Shown here piece after piece: positions 12,392-24,265 of a stretch of DNA of 64,000 nt (positions are counted from its first letter, which is position 1; each line of letters begins with the position of its first letter). The DNA is taken from NCBI GenBank assembly GCA_019022495.1, contig JAFEKR010000029.1, positions 434,001-498,000 of the forward strand, in the 5' to 3' direction. The DNA is from Epichloe hybrida (Eukaryota; Ascomycota; Sordariomycetes; Hypocreales; Clavicipitaceae). The notes below the pieces were generated by a model. The model searched no databases and was not told the origin of the DNA. It saw only the letters and a list, made by a program, of their open reading frames with translations. A program made the translations under genes and the position numbers.

Positions 12392-13771
12392 TCACCGACT
12401 GACGGACTTTTCTTCTTTCTTTTTGACGTGAGACGGCCCAAGCGGCTTGCCCAGCAACCCCAGAATAGCATCCACAATAAACCGCGGGATAATCTTGATC
12501 GCCTTCCAATTCAGCGTGAACGACAAGACGGTTTCTTTCGAGCATCCATCCCGCTGCGTCCGCCCCTTCATGACATCCATGAGATACGCCAATGCCCTCG
12601 GGGCCCCCGTCGCCATCGCAAAGCCATGCCCCGAGAGCAAATCACGCTCGTACTCTACAGTCGCGCCCCCTGAGCAGTAGAAGTCGTAAAGATCAGTCGT
12701 CTCCCGGGCCGGGCTGATGGCGTCAAACATGGACTTGTACAAGAAGATGGGGATCGTGGGCACAGCTTTGCCGAGGCCGTTATCCTCGAGGATCCTCGCC
12801 AGCTCGAGGTCCCTCAAGATACCCTGGTCGAACATGCCCACGACGTCCTTGTTCGCAAAGTCATTGGCATTGGCAGAAAGACATTGGGTCCTGGCCTTTT
12901 CAAACCTTACCCGATGCTTCGGCTTCAGGTGCTGCTGCACCGCCCTGGCGACGCTGGGGTACTCGTTGGCGAGACCCCAGAGGCCTGACGCAATGAGACC
13001 TGCAGAGTCCCCACCGTTCGTCAACTTGATGGCGGTGTGCAAGACTGGCTCGATGCCTCCTATGGCAGCGCCGGCGATGTCCAGATCAGGTGCGTACGTG
13101 GGCTGGAGCTCAGCAGCCCAGGCACTGGTGATGCCTCCCCCGGAATATCCCCACATGGCCACGGTGGGATGACGAGCAATCCCCGTCAAGTTAGAGGACC
13201 GGATCGCCGCCCTAATGCCATCCAGGATTGCCTGGCCGGCGAGCTTGTTTGCCAAAAAGGCTCCCTTGGGGCCCTGGAAGTCCGGGATAATGACGACCCA
13301 GCCTTGCTCGAGAGCTGTCTCGACCAGCAGCATTTCAACCTGAGTGGCGAACATGCCCGACGGACCACCGGTTGCCGAGCCAAGCTGGAGCGCGTGTGAC
13401 GGTGCACAGTCCAGGGCGGGCGCATCCTCGGCGACCTGGTAGGACAGGACCTTGGCATAGTCTGCATTGTGAGGGACCAACACCGTTAGCACAGTTGCCG
13501 TGGCATTGGCGTGGCTGTCTGTTGTCCTGTACAGGATCTGGTGACTGTCATTGATGTTGGCCTTTGATGTGCCCAATGCGGCGAACGGGAACGGGGGCTT
13601 CCTATGCCGCAGGATGGACCCGGGCTCGAGCTGGTCCAGGCCTCGCGGAACCAGGTAGAATGGATCCCGACTCGGGGGAATGGGTGTCGTGGCATTCACC
13701 CTTGAGGTAGTGTTGACCCTTGTGGTAATATTATCAGGTTTTTGTCCCAGCAGAGGCGCAGGCAGGACCAT
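12392..13771 (-). CDS. Secretory lipase, Candida LIP type (alpha/beta hydrolase)
   Basis: One continuous frame covers the mature enzyme. The coordinates given start at the first in-frame ATG (13771; 459 residues). The nucleophile motif is GYSGGG with Ser210. The other triad residues are Asp350 (SMFDAIS) and His382 (SGHGFAM), with the spacing expected for Candida-type LIP enzymes. The family hydrolyses triacylglycerols outside the cell. The 5' end is odd. The open frame continues upstream through a signal-peptide-like stretch (APCTLLLLLLLHTAG) to a stop at 13918, but has no ATG before that stretch. An ATG at 13842 in another frame encodes a hydrophobic start (MFFPFLHRALLAL). A short intron or a one-base frameshift in the CTT/CTC-rich stretch would join the two. 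As annotated here the protein would lack a secretion signal, so this start is probably not the true one. Confidence 0.8.
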   Translation of the reverse strand: MVLPAPLLGQKPDNITTRVNTTSRVNATTPIPPSRDPFYLVPRGLDQLEPGSILRHRKPPFPFAALGTSKANINDSHQILYRTTDSHANATATVLTVLVPHNADYAKVLSYQVAEDAPALDCAPSHALQLGSATGGPSGMFATQVEMLLVETALEQGWVVIIPDFQGPKGAFLANKLAGQAILDGIRAAIRSSNLTGIARHPTVAMWGYSGGGITSAWAAELQPTYAPDLDIAGAAIGGIEPVLHTAIKLTNGGDSAGLIASGLWGLANEYPSVARAVQQHLKPKHRVRFEKARTQCLSANANDFANKDVVGMFDQGILRDLELARILEDNGLGKAVPTIPIFLYKSMFDAISPARETTDLYDFYCSGGATVEYERDLLSGHGFAMATGAPRALAYLMDVMKGRTQRDGCSKETVLSFTLNWKAIKIIPRFIVDAILGLLGKPLGPSHVKKKEEKSVSR

Positions 13772-13842
13772 GCCTGCCGTGTGAAGAAGAAGGAGCAGAA
13801 GAAGAGTGCAAGGAGCGCCCGATGAAGAAACGGGAAAAACAT

Positions 13843-14371
13843 GGTGTTGCAGCGGTATCACGTGCCCGCCTAACCGAGAGATTGACAAGTTGACGACGTC
13901 TTCCTTTCCCGTCGTCTATTCCGCAGCATCAGGACGTGAGAAAAAAAAAAAAAAAAAGACATTGTGCGATGGAAGCGAGAGGGTTAAATATTAATAAAAA
14001 AATAAAAATAAAAATCTTATCCAGCTTCTGCAGCTGCCGCCGCAGTGCTTACCCCCCCACCATTTTGACTTTGAACCAGATGCTCGAATAATGAGACCTA
14101 GGAAATGGGCTCATTGTTGCTGCCAGCTTGCCACGCAGAGAGACTCATTGGTACGGAGGACGGGCGTAGTCATTACAAAGTTTGCGCGGCTTCGTGCATC
14201 ACGCCCCAATACACTCCGTACGCCCACGCCCACCGCAGAGAACATGTACAGTAATCATGTACGGTCACCCATCTCGATAATTCGTTCCAAGCTCAACTAC
14301 ACAGCCACTCGCAGCCTCGGTGGAGTCGGTAAAGGGAACCAGGTCGAACCACAACATTCTCTTTTCGCAAG
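13843..14371. promoter_or_regulatory. Lipase upstream region and helicase 3' flank
   Basis: Both flanking genes are on the minus strand. Read on that strand, a TATA-like TATTTAACCC lies at about 13982-13991, upstream of the lipase. A T tract about 17 bp long follows at about 13940-13957. The part nearer 14371 should contain the helicase 3' untranslated region. No gene is evident. Confidence 0.4.
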
Positions 14372-17300
14372 CTAGACACCAAGTCCGTCAATGCCTCTTC
14401 CAAGTTCCTCCATGTCCTCTGCCGCCGTCACTCCCGCGGCCATGCTGTGGTTACGGCCACCGATTCTAGCATCGCAGTCAGGGCAGCGAGCTTCCTCCAT
14501 TGGTCGGCCACACTCTCCAATCGTAAAATAATGTCCATTCTCACAAGCGTACCAGTGTCCGCTTCCTCCGAGCTCGCCGGACATGGCTTGAAACACTGCG
14601 CGCAGCTCTTCCTGCGTGGCAGATTTGTCAGAGCCATCATCAAGAGTCCGTTGTAGGGAGTCAATCTCTCCCTCAAACACCCTAGTGGATGGGTATTTGT
14701 CCAGAAGTTCCCTTGCCTGACCAAGACACTTGTATCCATGCTGCTTCAGTGAGTCACCGCCATCAGAGTCGGACTCCACCCCTTCAACAGGTGCGACGAA
14801 ACTGGACCCGATTGCGCTAAGATGGGCTTTGTAAATAAGAGCTTGCACTTCTTCTTTGGGGTACATTGACTCTTGCGCCAGCCGAGTCACTTGCTCGCAG
14901 TCTTTGAATTGCTCCGTCAGATCCAGTACAAGATCCAGAGGCAGACCTGCTGCCTGTCCTTTGGTCTTGTTGAAAAAGTCGGCCATGATGCAGATTTCGC
15001 ATCTCAGGCGTAACAATGAAGCGAGAAGGAATCCTTTGACCTGCAGAACCGAATTGTCAAATCGAAATCCTTTGCGCGTGTTTCTCTGGCGATTAATGTG
15101 CCGAACAAAGTCTGCGACCCTCTGGAACGGCTGCTCCTCCTTTTTGACTTGGTTCGCAAAGGTGTTGATATCTTTCCAACACTGCATCAACGACCCATAG
15201 CGTTCCATCTTGGCACCCCTTTCTAAAAAGCCGAGGTAGCTGAATCGAGGTACTGTGAAATGACCACGTCTAGGCTTTGCAGATGAGACTGCGACGCCAA
15301 GATCGGCGGCCTTGTTCAAAGTCGACTCGGCATCAAAAAGCTGCGATGCGAGAGCGAGATATTTTGCGCTCGACCACGAAATAAACTTCTTGGTCGCTTC
15401 GTCGAGAGTTGCCCGACGGACGATGCGGCCGTACCTCGCAATATTTCGCAGTGAGCCTCTGCATTTGGCACAGACGCAAACTCCCGCCCCGTCCATGGAG
15501 AAGGGCTCGGAAGCCTTGTTGATGCCAACCGGGCATCCGTTGGAACCCACCACATAGTGCGATGGCATGTCCATTTGACCATCCATGGATGCAATTGTAA
15601 GAAAGTGTCCGCAGTCCGGGAAAATACACGGATCGTGATCCAAATCGATGTCTCTGTATTCCCTCATTTCAAAGAAGTCTACACAAGTAGAAATGATCTC
15701 ATCGGAAGCGCATTCTTGGCAGAATGCAGAATCGGGACAAGTCTCGCCACAAATCGAAGGGCCTATTTGAGAACTTCGGTTAGCGATCCGCGATCCGCGA
15801 TCCGCGATTACGCAGCATAAGGGGTGTACTCACACCTGTGTCCGCAGACGAGGGTTTTGTCGCAACGTTCGGAGCATGGAATCCAGTCGCAGGGTACAGA
15901 GCAAGGCATTGTACATTGAGCGTGAGGGCAGCAAGAATGGCACTTTTCTTCGGCACATGGTGCACAAGGCTCGTGGCATAATTTACTGCATCGTGAGTGA
16001 CCGCACCGGACCTCGCAAGGCTCACCACAGGCAGGGCAGCCGGTCCCGTCGTGGCAAGTTTGGGTGCAACTGTGACGACACGTCGAATACTTTCTGCCGC
16101 AGACTTGTCTGCAGTCGCCATGGTCCGAGTTCACGATTTGACCGTGCTGTCGCCGGGTACATTTCGAGCAAGGATCTTTGCAATCGTGACCGCATGAGAG
16201 ATGCTGTCCACAGGCTGCTCCGCACTCGTATTTTTCGTCAGTCACATCCTCGCAGCACGCGATGCTAATGTGATGCTCGCACCCGGGCACTACTTTCCTG
16301 ACAGTCACCGAGCATTGGATCAATGATGGATCTTGGACCTGGAAGCATGGCGCCTGCTTCACTTGGTGTCCGCATTTCAACGTCATGTCCAGGCCTTTGA
16401 CAAGTTTTCGGCATTCTGAAGGGCACACGTCACCGCAGCGCTCAGGACACGAGTGATCGCAGCTTTCAAGCGATCGTGGGCATGGTTCTATGCACTTGAC
16501 AGCTTCGTGCAGTATTTCGGCATGGCAGCGACCTGTACATGAATGCCCACATCTGAGTCTCATCTGACAGGGGAGATTGCAACCGCTTTCTGGAGCATGG
16601 ACGGCAAAATCATCCGGTTCGGAAACAAAAATAGGTGTTTCAGGATGCCGAGGGCACTGAAGCCCCAATTTCGTGCCAATGTTTTCTTGGGCGTCCAGTT
16701 GTTCAATGACATCCTGCCACATTGGCACGCTTCTGTATGTTTTTGAGTTACCAATTATGTACATGCCATGCTTTGCGCGCGATAGTAAGACGTTGATCCT
16801 GTTTTTCGTACTAAGAAATCCGCATCTGCTCTGTGGGTTACTTCTCACGAGGGAGATAACAACGACGTCGGCTTCTTCCCCTTGGAAATTGTCTATGGTT
16901 GCCACTCTAATCGTTTTAAGCAGAGAGCTCTTGCTGACATTGACTGGGAAGTTTTGCGGAACTGGGCTCAAATCAGTCATCATAGCTTCAAGGTCTTCGC
17001 TGTCTCCGTCGTTGAGACAAATCTCAAAAATTGAGGACATGCGACGACGAAGCTTATGAAGCTGACTCAAGTATGGCGTCAAGACAGCAATTTTCCCATT
17101 CTTGTATTCGCCCTGACGTATGAGATGCGATACTAGAGCCGTTGTCATTTCAACCTCAAAGTCGTTTGAATGGGAAGTGCTCAGCGGGTCGTGAGCCGAA
17201 GCTCCGGATTCAAAATGCTCGTGGTGGAGCCAGAACAATCTCTGTTTCACGCCCTTGACTTCTGGATAAGAATTAACGAGCTCGGAGTCGCTCAGGCTTG

Positions 17301-20300
17301 GGTAAAGCGTGGACCGAATGAGCGAGGCGATAGACGGGTGCATTCGTCGCTGTGTCTCAAGTGTACTGTACGGCACTCGTGGGTCGGTATCGTACAGAGG
17401 CTGGACCAGTCTCTCAAAGAGAGACACATCCAAAGAGTACCTTGCTCCTTCAGCACTTGTACTCTGAAGTTCATAGTTGTTGATCTGGGGTCGAAGCTGC
17501 AAGTGATCTCCAATCAAAATGGCCTGCTCGAGTGATGGTAGCAGCGCCGTGAGGACATGCGCTTCAAGAACTTCGCCAGCCTCCTCGCAGAGCATGACTT
17601 TGCTTCGCAAGCGTCGCAGCAATCCAGTGTTCTTTGCCAGCCCGGTGGTCGTGACTCCAATCACATCTGCCTCTTGGAGGCAACGAAGTTTAACGTCACC
17701 TCCTACTCTGTCTCGCCGTTCAAATAATGCAGCATATTCTCTCTGTAAAGCGACAAGAGAACAGATGATGGGATCTCTTATCTCTCGAAGCCAGTGCTCG
17801 AACAAAACGCGCCTCTCGCAGCTGCTCATTCCACACAAATTGGCTAGCTCGAGGTCTTCCACGGGCTTGTGTTTGGACGAATCTTTGTGACCACTAGTCA
17901 GCCAATTGTCGAACGCGGAAGCCGGAGTCTGGTAGGAAACTCGAGTCCACTCATCCTCTGATGGCGGAAAGAGTTCGTTGTGGTGTCGAGGGTGGTGGCT
18001 CTGTAGGTGTTTCTTAATGGTGGTTGTAGCCTGGGACGCTGCCAACTCCCGAAGACCTGACACTATTTCTCGGGTAACTCGTTTGATTTCTCCTTGAGCT
18101 TGTCCGAGCTCAGCCTTCTCACTCTTGGTCTTGTCAAAAGCCTGCACGATGTTTTTCAGGTTGCGATTGATCATTCGTTCAGACTTTGATCGTGATCCGA
18201 TGCGAATGACGTTCTCAACTCCTTTGTCCAGAAGATGCTCAAGAAGTTGATCTAGAGCATGATTGGTATAACACACGCAAAGAATGGGGCCTAGATTTGC
18301 CTGCTTCTTGTTTTGTAACAATATCTGGATAATCTTCTCTCCAGTATAACTCTTTCCAGTTCCCGGAGGACCTTGCACAAGAGACAGCTCTCTTGACAAT
18401 GTGTTCAGAATAGCCGAGGACTGGCTATGATCGAGGGTTGAACAAGCGACGAGCTCTTCCGGTTCTGTGTCCCCGACGGCTGATATTATCAATCCTTTTT
18501 GGAGGCAGTGGGCCTTGTAATTGAAACCGGGTCGTCTAGCAAACAACGGAGGCTGGACCAACACATCAGTCTTCTTTTCTGGTGACGGTGCAATCAAGTC
18601 GTTGAAAGGCACGTTGGGCTTTTTGTAAATATCCTGTAGTGCAGAAAGTGTGTGTTTGAACGTGTCAAGCAGAATACCTGGGAACTCCACGAGAAACTTC
18701 CGTTCCGTGGCACCAATAGCACGATACCATTCTAACAGCCTTTGCACTTCTTCGGCATTGCTCTCAACCTGTTGCAGTATGACATAAAGGAATTCAGAAT
18801 CATCCGATAACGTGTATATAGGCTTTGATTGCCCGTCCTCTGGCTTTTCTGCTTTGCTCGTCTTTCGAGATTTCTCATCTTCTTTACTTCTCAGAGTTGA
18901 CTGAGACACGACGAAAAACCCAACATTTCCGCTGGCATCAATGAGGCAAACAAGAGCGCCGGTTTGCATTCTGCGACTTTGCTGCCACCAGGCCTCACGG
19001 TCTTTCGCCTTCAGGCTGTTTACGGCAGTAAGTTGTTGGCACTGCACCAGCAGCTCTAGTCCACCGTCCCTGCCAAACATGACATTGATGGGCGTGGGAT
19101 CTTCATACGTGTAAGTTCTGAGATTGTTCCTTGTCGTGAGAAGGTTTTCTTGAGGTTTTCTCATTTGCTCCTGTACGTGTCGCACGGTATCCCTAAGTTG
19201 CCCAACTGTGTCCTCTCGAAGAAGGCGAAACTCTCTATCAATGCGTCCACGAATGCCACCAACGTGCCAAGTACTGCTGTCGTTTGTAGGCAGATACTCG
19301 GCTCGGGGTGACATTATTTCTTCGCAGGTTGGTAAAATGCTGATTTTGGAAATGTCAGCAAAGTCATTGTCATGCCTTGGGCCTTCGGCCGACAGAGCTC
19401 CTGGCAGGTCTCGCCGTAGAACAAAGTTTTCTCGAAGTACCGGTTCAGTAGGAAGATCTTGGTAAGCGACAATCTCGTCCCCTACTTCAATGCGACGACG
19501 TATGTAATCAATGTACTTCATCGACTGCAATCGTGTAAACGACTCTTGATCATCGGTACTTTCTGCCACGACTTCTGCGAATCGGGTGTTGAGATGGGCG
19601 AATGCCTCGTTTACAATATTGACCGTATTGCAATCCAATATCTTGGTCAGGACAGCCAAGGAAAGTTCCACAGCGGACATCATCGTCAAATCGCCCTTGT
19701 CGTCTGTGTCTGGCCATGCCTGAACCAACTTGATAAGGTGGCCAAAAAGATAATTCATCCGGTGCCCACCGAGACCTAAGACGTAGTTGAAGATCGTGGC
19801 CACCTCCTGTTCCAACACCGCTGAGTCGATGACTCGAGGATGAGTTATCAGCTGAAAAAGCGGTTTGATCTCCGTAGTCCAGAAAGTTAAGCTTGGGCCC
19901 GTTCGTTCGGCTATCCGAACATGCCGCTCGACAACATCTTTGATGAATGGCAGTCCACTTTCGCTTGCGACATGTTTGATGACAAACTGTGAAGAGCTGA
20001 TATCACCATCCATCAGCTCCAGTGCAAGTACAAAGAAGCGACTGACAGTTGCCGGGGATGGTCGCGAAACGGATACCCCTTGGGCAAGCAGTTGCTTCCA
20101 TTCACGAAGTTTCCCGTCAGGCTTTGGCTTCGCGTTTGCAATGTCGTGATTTGCAAAAAACCTAACTACTTCGGGGGGCAGTTCTTGTTTCTGCCGATTT
20201 GGTGCAAGTTCATGGGAGTAGCGGCACCATTTACCATACTTGCAGTGTCCGGTTCGTTTGTATGCCCAACAGATTTCGGGTGGGTTTGACGTTGACGTTG

Positions 20301-20386
20301 CATCATGAGATGGCCGACTGTTCAGATCATCAGCAAAAGGCACTGGTATCGTCCGTCATTATTTTGAAGACTTACGGATCCTCCAT
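14372..20386 (-). CDS. ZNFX1/Hrr1/SAD-3-like SF1 helicase with CCCH, NFX1-type and RZ-type zinc fingers
   Basis: Three exons: 20386-20376 (only 11 coding nt), 20317-15834 and 15762-14372; 1,961 residues. The long middle frame has no usable ATG near its 5' end. The first exon (ATG GAG GAT CC) is joined by a 58-bp GTAAGT...ACAG intron. Domain order: CCCH finger C20-x8-C29-x5-C35-x3-H39; a helical region; an SF1 helicase with Walker A GPPGTGKS (Lys659), a DEAD-box-equivalent CEEAG (914-918), LIGDHLQLRP, FQGEEAD near 1149 and NRINVLLSRAKH; then Cys/His-rich NFX1-type fingers (about 1255-1520); and an RZ-type finger at about 1900-1937 (GHWYACENGH, then GECG and CPDC). This is the ZNFX1 architecture. 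Fission yeast Hrr1 and Neurospora SAD-3, related helicases, act in RNAi-directed heterochromatin and meiotic silencing; the same role here is inferred. The second intron uses the inner GTGAGT donor, restoring CGHRCPSICGE. Confidence 0.9.
15783..15808. repeat. Tandem 7-bp repeat (GCGATCC) inside helicase intron 2
   Basis: Three perfect GCGATCC units followed by a partial GCGAT lie within the 71-bp intron (15833-15763) of the helicase gene. It is a small length-variable tract that adds no coding sequence. Confidence 0.85.
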
Positions 20387-21248
20387 GTCGTCAAACGACG
20401 TTGACACTGTTGCCACAGTATCAGATAATCTTGTTCTGCAGTCCGAGGGGCTCAACCCGATTTTCACCCAAGTTTTGTAAAAAATTTGGCCAAGTTCTGG
20501 ATCAATGCCTATAGCGCAATAAGAGTGAGGGATTCAGGGCGGAAGAACCAGAGAGATTCGGGGCGGAGGAACCTGCTTTTGATTCCCTGCAAACGACGAG
20601 CGGCAGGCCCGATGAGAAGTGACTTTGCAAACAGACAGAACTGCAAACAGATACATGATCCTTGAACTGCATCTTGCCACCGCTGGCGAGCACAGGGGGG
20701 GCTAGTGAAAAGAAGCAAACGGCCGGTAGGCATTCTGACAGCTGGCGACTCTTTCACTGCCGACAGCGGGCAGACATGTTGTTATCAGTCTGAGTCAGTC
20801 ATCTTCGGCACTCCGAGTAAGTCATCTTCGGTATAAATCGATGTTCGAGCTTGTGAGCCCGCCGCACCAGAAACACAGAATCACATTCACAGAATACGTT
20901 TTGACGAGGTGAATCTCATTCTGGCTGGGAAGGTCCTCTCGTCTCGGGCGGTAGCTCTTTCCAAGCCGTTGACCAATCGGGCCGAGTACAGCATCTCAGC
21001 CCCAGCCACCCGCCAGTTCCCCACTCGCAATATGTTGTATGTACATATATATGTACATGTACGTCTCCGCTGACCCGGGCATCGTGAGCGAGGTTCTGGT
21101 GCCATCATTTCGTCTCGCTCTGTTCCGCCGACGATATTGAACTCCTGCCGTGGTTCTTGCCAATTTCTTGCACTTCCCGTGTCTCTTCACATATGCAACA
21201 AGTTTGTGCTTTGTTCTCTCCCCCCTTGACATTGGCAACACTCCCATC
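20387..21248. promoter_or_regulatory. Divergent promoter region, helicase (-) and synthetase-like gene (+)
   Basis: An 862-bp gap between two start codons that face away from each other, so both promoters must lie here. Visible elements are a near-perfect 19-bp direct repeat (20531-20549 and 20555-20573; core GGGCGGA(A/G)GAACC, 17 of 19 identical) and a perfect 16-bp palindrome GTACATATATATGTAC at 21041-21056. The palindrome contains TATATA about 195 bp before the right-hand ATG and could act as its TATA region. Confidence 0.5.
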
Positions 21249-23102
21249 ATGGGCCTACTCGAGATGATCGACTCGTCCATCACAGACCTGTTCTCCCAAT
21301 GGAACGCCTACTCGACTGTGCTGGCAACGGCGCTCGTCGTCCTCGTCACCTACCGCATCATGTCTGCCACCGAGCCCGATGCCCATCCTTTTTTGCTCGC
21401 CAGGCAAGCCATGCCATCTGCTGTTCGTAACGAAGACGAGAGCGCAGTGTATCGGTCCCAGTCTGCACCGCATGGTATGCCGCTCAATGCTGGATTGAAT
21501 ATCAAGGACCCTGGTGCGCCCAAGTTCTCGCGTGGCAGAGACGGCGACTTGCGTGACGTATGGAGGAAGGCCGCCGCTGGAGGACATGCCAGTGCGACAG
21601 CAAGGCTTTTGACTGTTTTTGGTTCTGAAAATGTCATCGCGCATAAAATAGGTATGGCTTCTTATCTATATCCAATCTATGTCGGGGAGCATAGCAAAGT
21701 ATGGGAAGGTGCCGCCAAGAAGACAGCTAACATGAGCAAGCCGACGTCAATCGACAAATCAATGTCATCGGCCGATACATCGAAGAACAAGGCTCCATCA
21801 AAGTCGCAGTCTATCTCCCCAACTCTATCGAATTGCTCATAACCCTCTTTGCATGCTCGTTCTACCCTAACTTGACGACTGTCATCATACCATTTGACGT
21901 CCCCGAGTCTGAGCTTATCTCCATGCTCCGTCGTTCGGCCGTTGATACCGTTGTTACTGCCACCGGCACGTTTCCTCTCGATTCCGTGGTCAAGGCCTAT
22001 CCCTCCCTCCGTCAACTCATTTGGGTCGTTGACGAGGGATCCCGCCACATGGATTGGAACGACGTGCCCGAGGGAATGGGTGGAAGTGTTAATGTGAACA
22101 CCTGGCAGGATCTCTTGAGCGACACTCCTGCCGGTGCGCTCACGGAACTACCACCCGTGGACATGGAGACTGTTCCCCAGGATGTCGTGACATTTTGGCA
22201 GGGCAAGACCGGCGAACTCCAGGAGATGGTACGCTTCACTCAAGCAAACCTTGTTTCGGCGATATCTGGGCAACTAGCGGCAGTTCCTAGCAGGGAGAAA
22301 CTTACACGTGATGATCTATTCTTGCCCGTCGATGCGCTTTCGAACATTCACACATTGACCCTGACACTGGCAGCACTCTTCTCCAATGCTGCGGTAGCAC
22401 TCAATGCGGTAGCCGGCCGGTCTACCGATCTTGTTCTTGCTACGCAAGGCGTTGCACCTACCGTCATTGTTGCCAGCCCAGCCACGCTGCTCCGATCACA
22501 TGGAGAATCCATCCGCAGGCTGGGGGGTGGCCTGGCCAAGATTTCTCACGCCTTGTCCACAAATGCACTCACCCAGCGTGGCGTTCATGCAGCTCCAAAC
22601 GCCTTGGCTGCCCTAGCAGCGGGGGCCCGTCTTCGCGTCGGTACTAAGCCCGGGAAGCTTCGCCTCGTATATGTAGCTGAGCGTGTTGGCGCTGATACAC
22701 CTTTGCTCTCATCCCAGGCCCTGTCTGATCTGAGAATATTCAGTGGCGCGAGGATCATCTACGCTCTGACGGCAGCTCGAGTTGCTGGGTCCGTGACACA
22801 GACAGCGCTGTTTGATTACAGAATCAACCCCTCCGTCAAGGCCCATTTTGGTGTCCCTCCATCATCTGTTGAGATGTATCTGAAGGATATGGGAGCGTAC
22901 AAGACAACTGATGACGTAGTCCAAGGCGAGGTAAGGACTTTACCGCTCCCCTTCTTTCCACTCTGCCATAATCATAACCACCACACCATGCTGACTCAAG
23001 TCATTTCAGATCGTCGCTCGTGGACCCTGTGTGTCTGGAGGCGAGGCGCGTCTGGGAGTTGCTGGCAAGCTAAATGACGACAACACGTTGTCTTATGCTT
23101 AA
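21249..23102 (+). CDS. Membrane-anchored, apparently degenerate AMP-dependent synthetase (acyl-CoA ligase-like) protein
   Basis: Three exons: 21249-21651, 21741-22930 and 23010-23102; 561 residues. The ATG at 21249 (CCATCATGGG) was chosen because the open frame upstream has no ATG. The first junction gives AHKIADVNRQINVIGRY, a typical ligase segment; the second gives VVQGEIVARGP. A single membrane helix spans about residues 20-36, followed by a region typical of fungal long-chain acyl-CoA ligases (DPGAPKFSRGRDGDLRDVWR). The nucleotide-binding loop, normally TSGTTGxPKG, is replaced at about 286-300 by WQGKTGELQEMVRF. The protein ends shortly after the GEIVARGP region, before the C-terminal subdomain with the catalytic Lys. 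It therefore looks like a conserved pseudo-enzyme rather than an active ligase; a lipid-related membrane role is a guess. Codon quality is normal and nothing suggests recent decay. Confidence 0.75.
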
Positions 23103-24265
23103 GCCAAAAGAGAAGAAAAGGGTGTTTACCCAAGCGGTCAAATAGCGGATGAATTGGAACAATAAGCACGTCCATCAAGCTTTTTGCGAATCGTCCCTAG
23201 ACTTGGTTTCCTACAAGAATCGTTTGCATTATAATCCATGTTTTGAATCTTGTTGCATAATTTGCCAGCCAACCTAACGCGGATGGATCGGAAGTCGCTC
23301 TCGTTTATTTGCGACGGTGACATCCGAGTCTCACTACAGCTAGCTCATGTGTCTTGCTGCACACGGAGTCCTGCATGGAACAAACACCCTTGCCTATTAG
23401 CGCCTCTTGACCAGCAAAAGTTGTTCGATTTCAAGCGCATCTTGCCTTTGAAATGGCTTAGCCAGGTCTGACAGAGATTTGCCTGATTGCAAGTCATAGT
23501 AACGTGACGTGGGTGGGCAATCCTCAGCCGGCGACGGCCAATGAAACGACGCATCAAGCCGGTCAATTGGTTCACAGGTTTCAGGGTTTCAGGGTTTTTG
23601 GCGCAGGCACAGGCACCAACGCGGGCGCGACCCGACGGGCTGGCATCGGAAGAATCGGTCATGAAGAAGCTCTCGCGCATATGTAATTGTTAGTCCCGCA
23701 GGCGGCTCGACGAGGGTGACATGGACGGACTCCGAGGTGCGACGACGCACGGAGAGCCGCACGCATGGGTCCCAGTCCCAGGTTGGAATCAGCAGCTGCG
23801 GCCGGATTCCATCAACTTGCCTTCTCGACGAGCCCCTTGACAGCGAATGGGAAGCAGATGCTCCGTGGGTGCGGCTCGGCGCGGTGGCGATTGCGAATCT
23901 TTCACACCGGACAAGTGACGGACGGTGCCATCATGAAAGGCATCGAGATGGAGATGAGTACTTGCAAAAGAGACCTGCGGGTCCGTTTGCGAGAAGCTTG
24001 ATTTGCATCGATTCTCGAGTAAACCTTTCTTCTTCTTCTTCTTCTTCTTCTTCTTTTTCTTTTGGCGTGGGCGGCAGCAATGTTTTCTGCCGCTTCTCGA
24101 ATTCTCTCGCACGTCATAGACCTTGGGAGCAGACATGTGTACACGGGGTCTTTCTTGCCCATGAAACCACCAGCCTGTTCAATCTCTTGTCCCATATCGT
24201 ATATGTAATCCTCGGGCCTTCGTTATAGTGGAGTGTGGTGCATGCATGCATGCATCGTCAAACCA
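23103..24265. other. Convergent 3' intergenic region with a CTT microsatellite
   Basis: The flanking genes both end here, the synthetase-like gene from the left and the hydrolase gene from the right. I see no convincing gene; the open frames start at non-ATG codons. A (CTT)n microsatellite lies at about 24025-24060 and a short CATGCATGCATGCAT tract at about 24240-24254. Confidence 0.5.

Noticed and set aside
23716..24228. 170-codon open frame in the convergent intergenic region
   Set aside because: It begins at GTG and includes the translated CTT microsatellite as poly-Ser; no family features.
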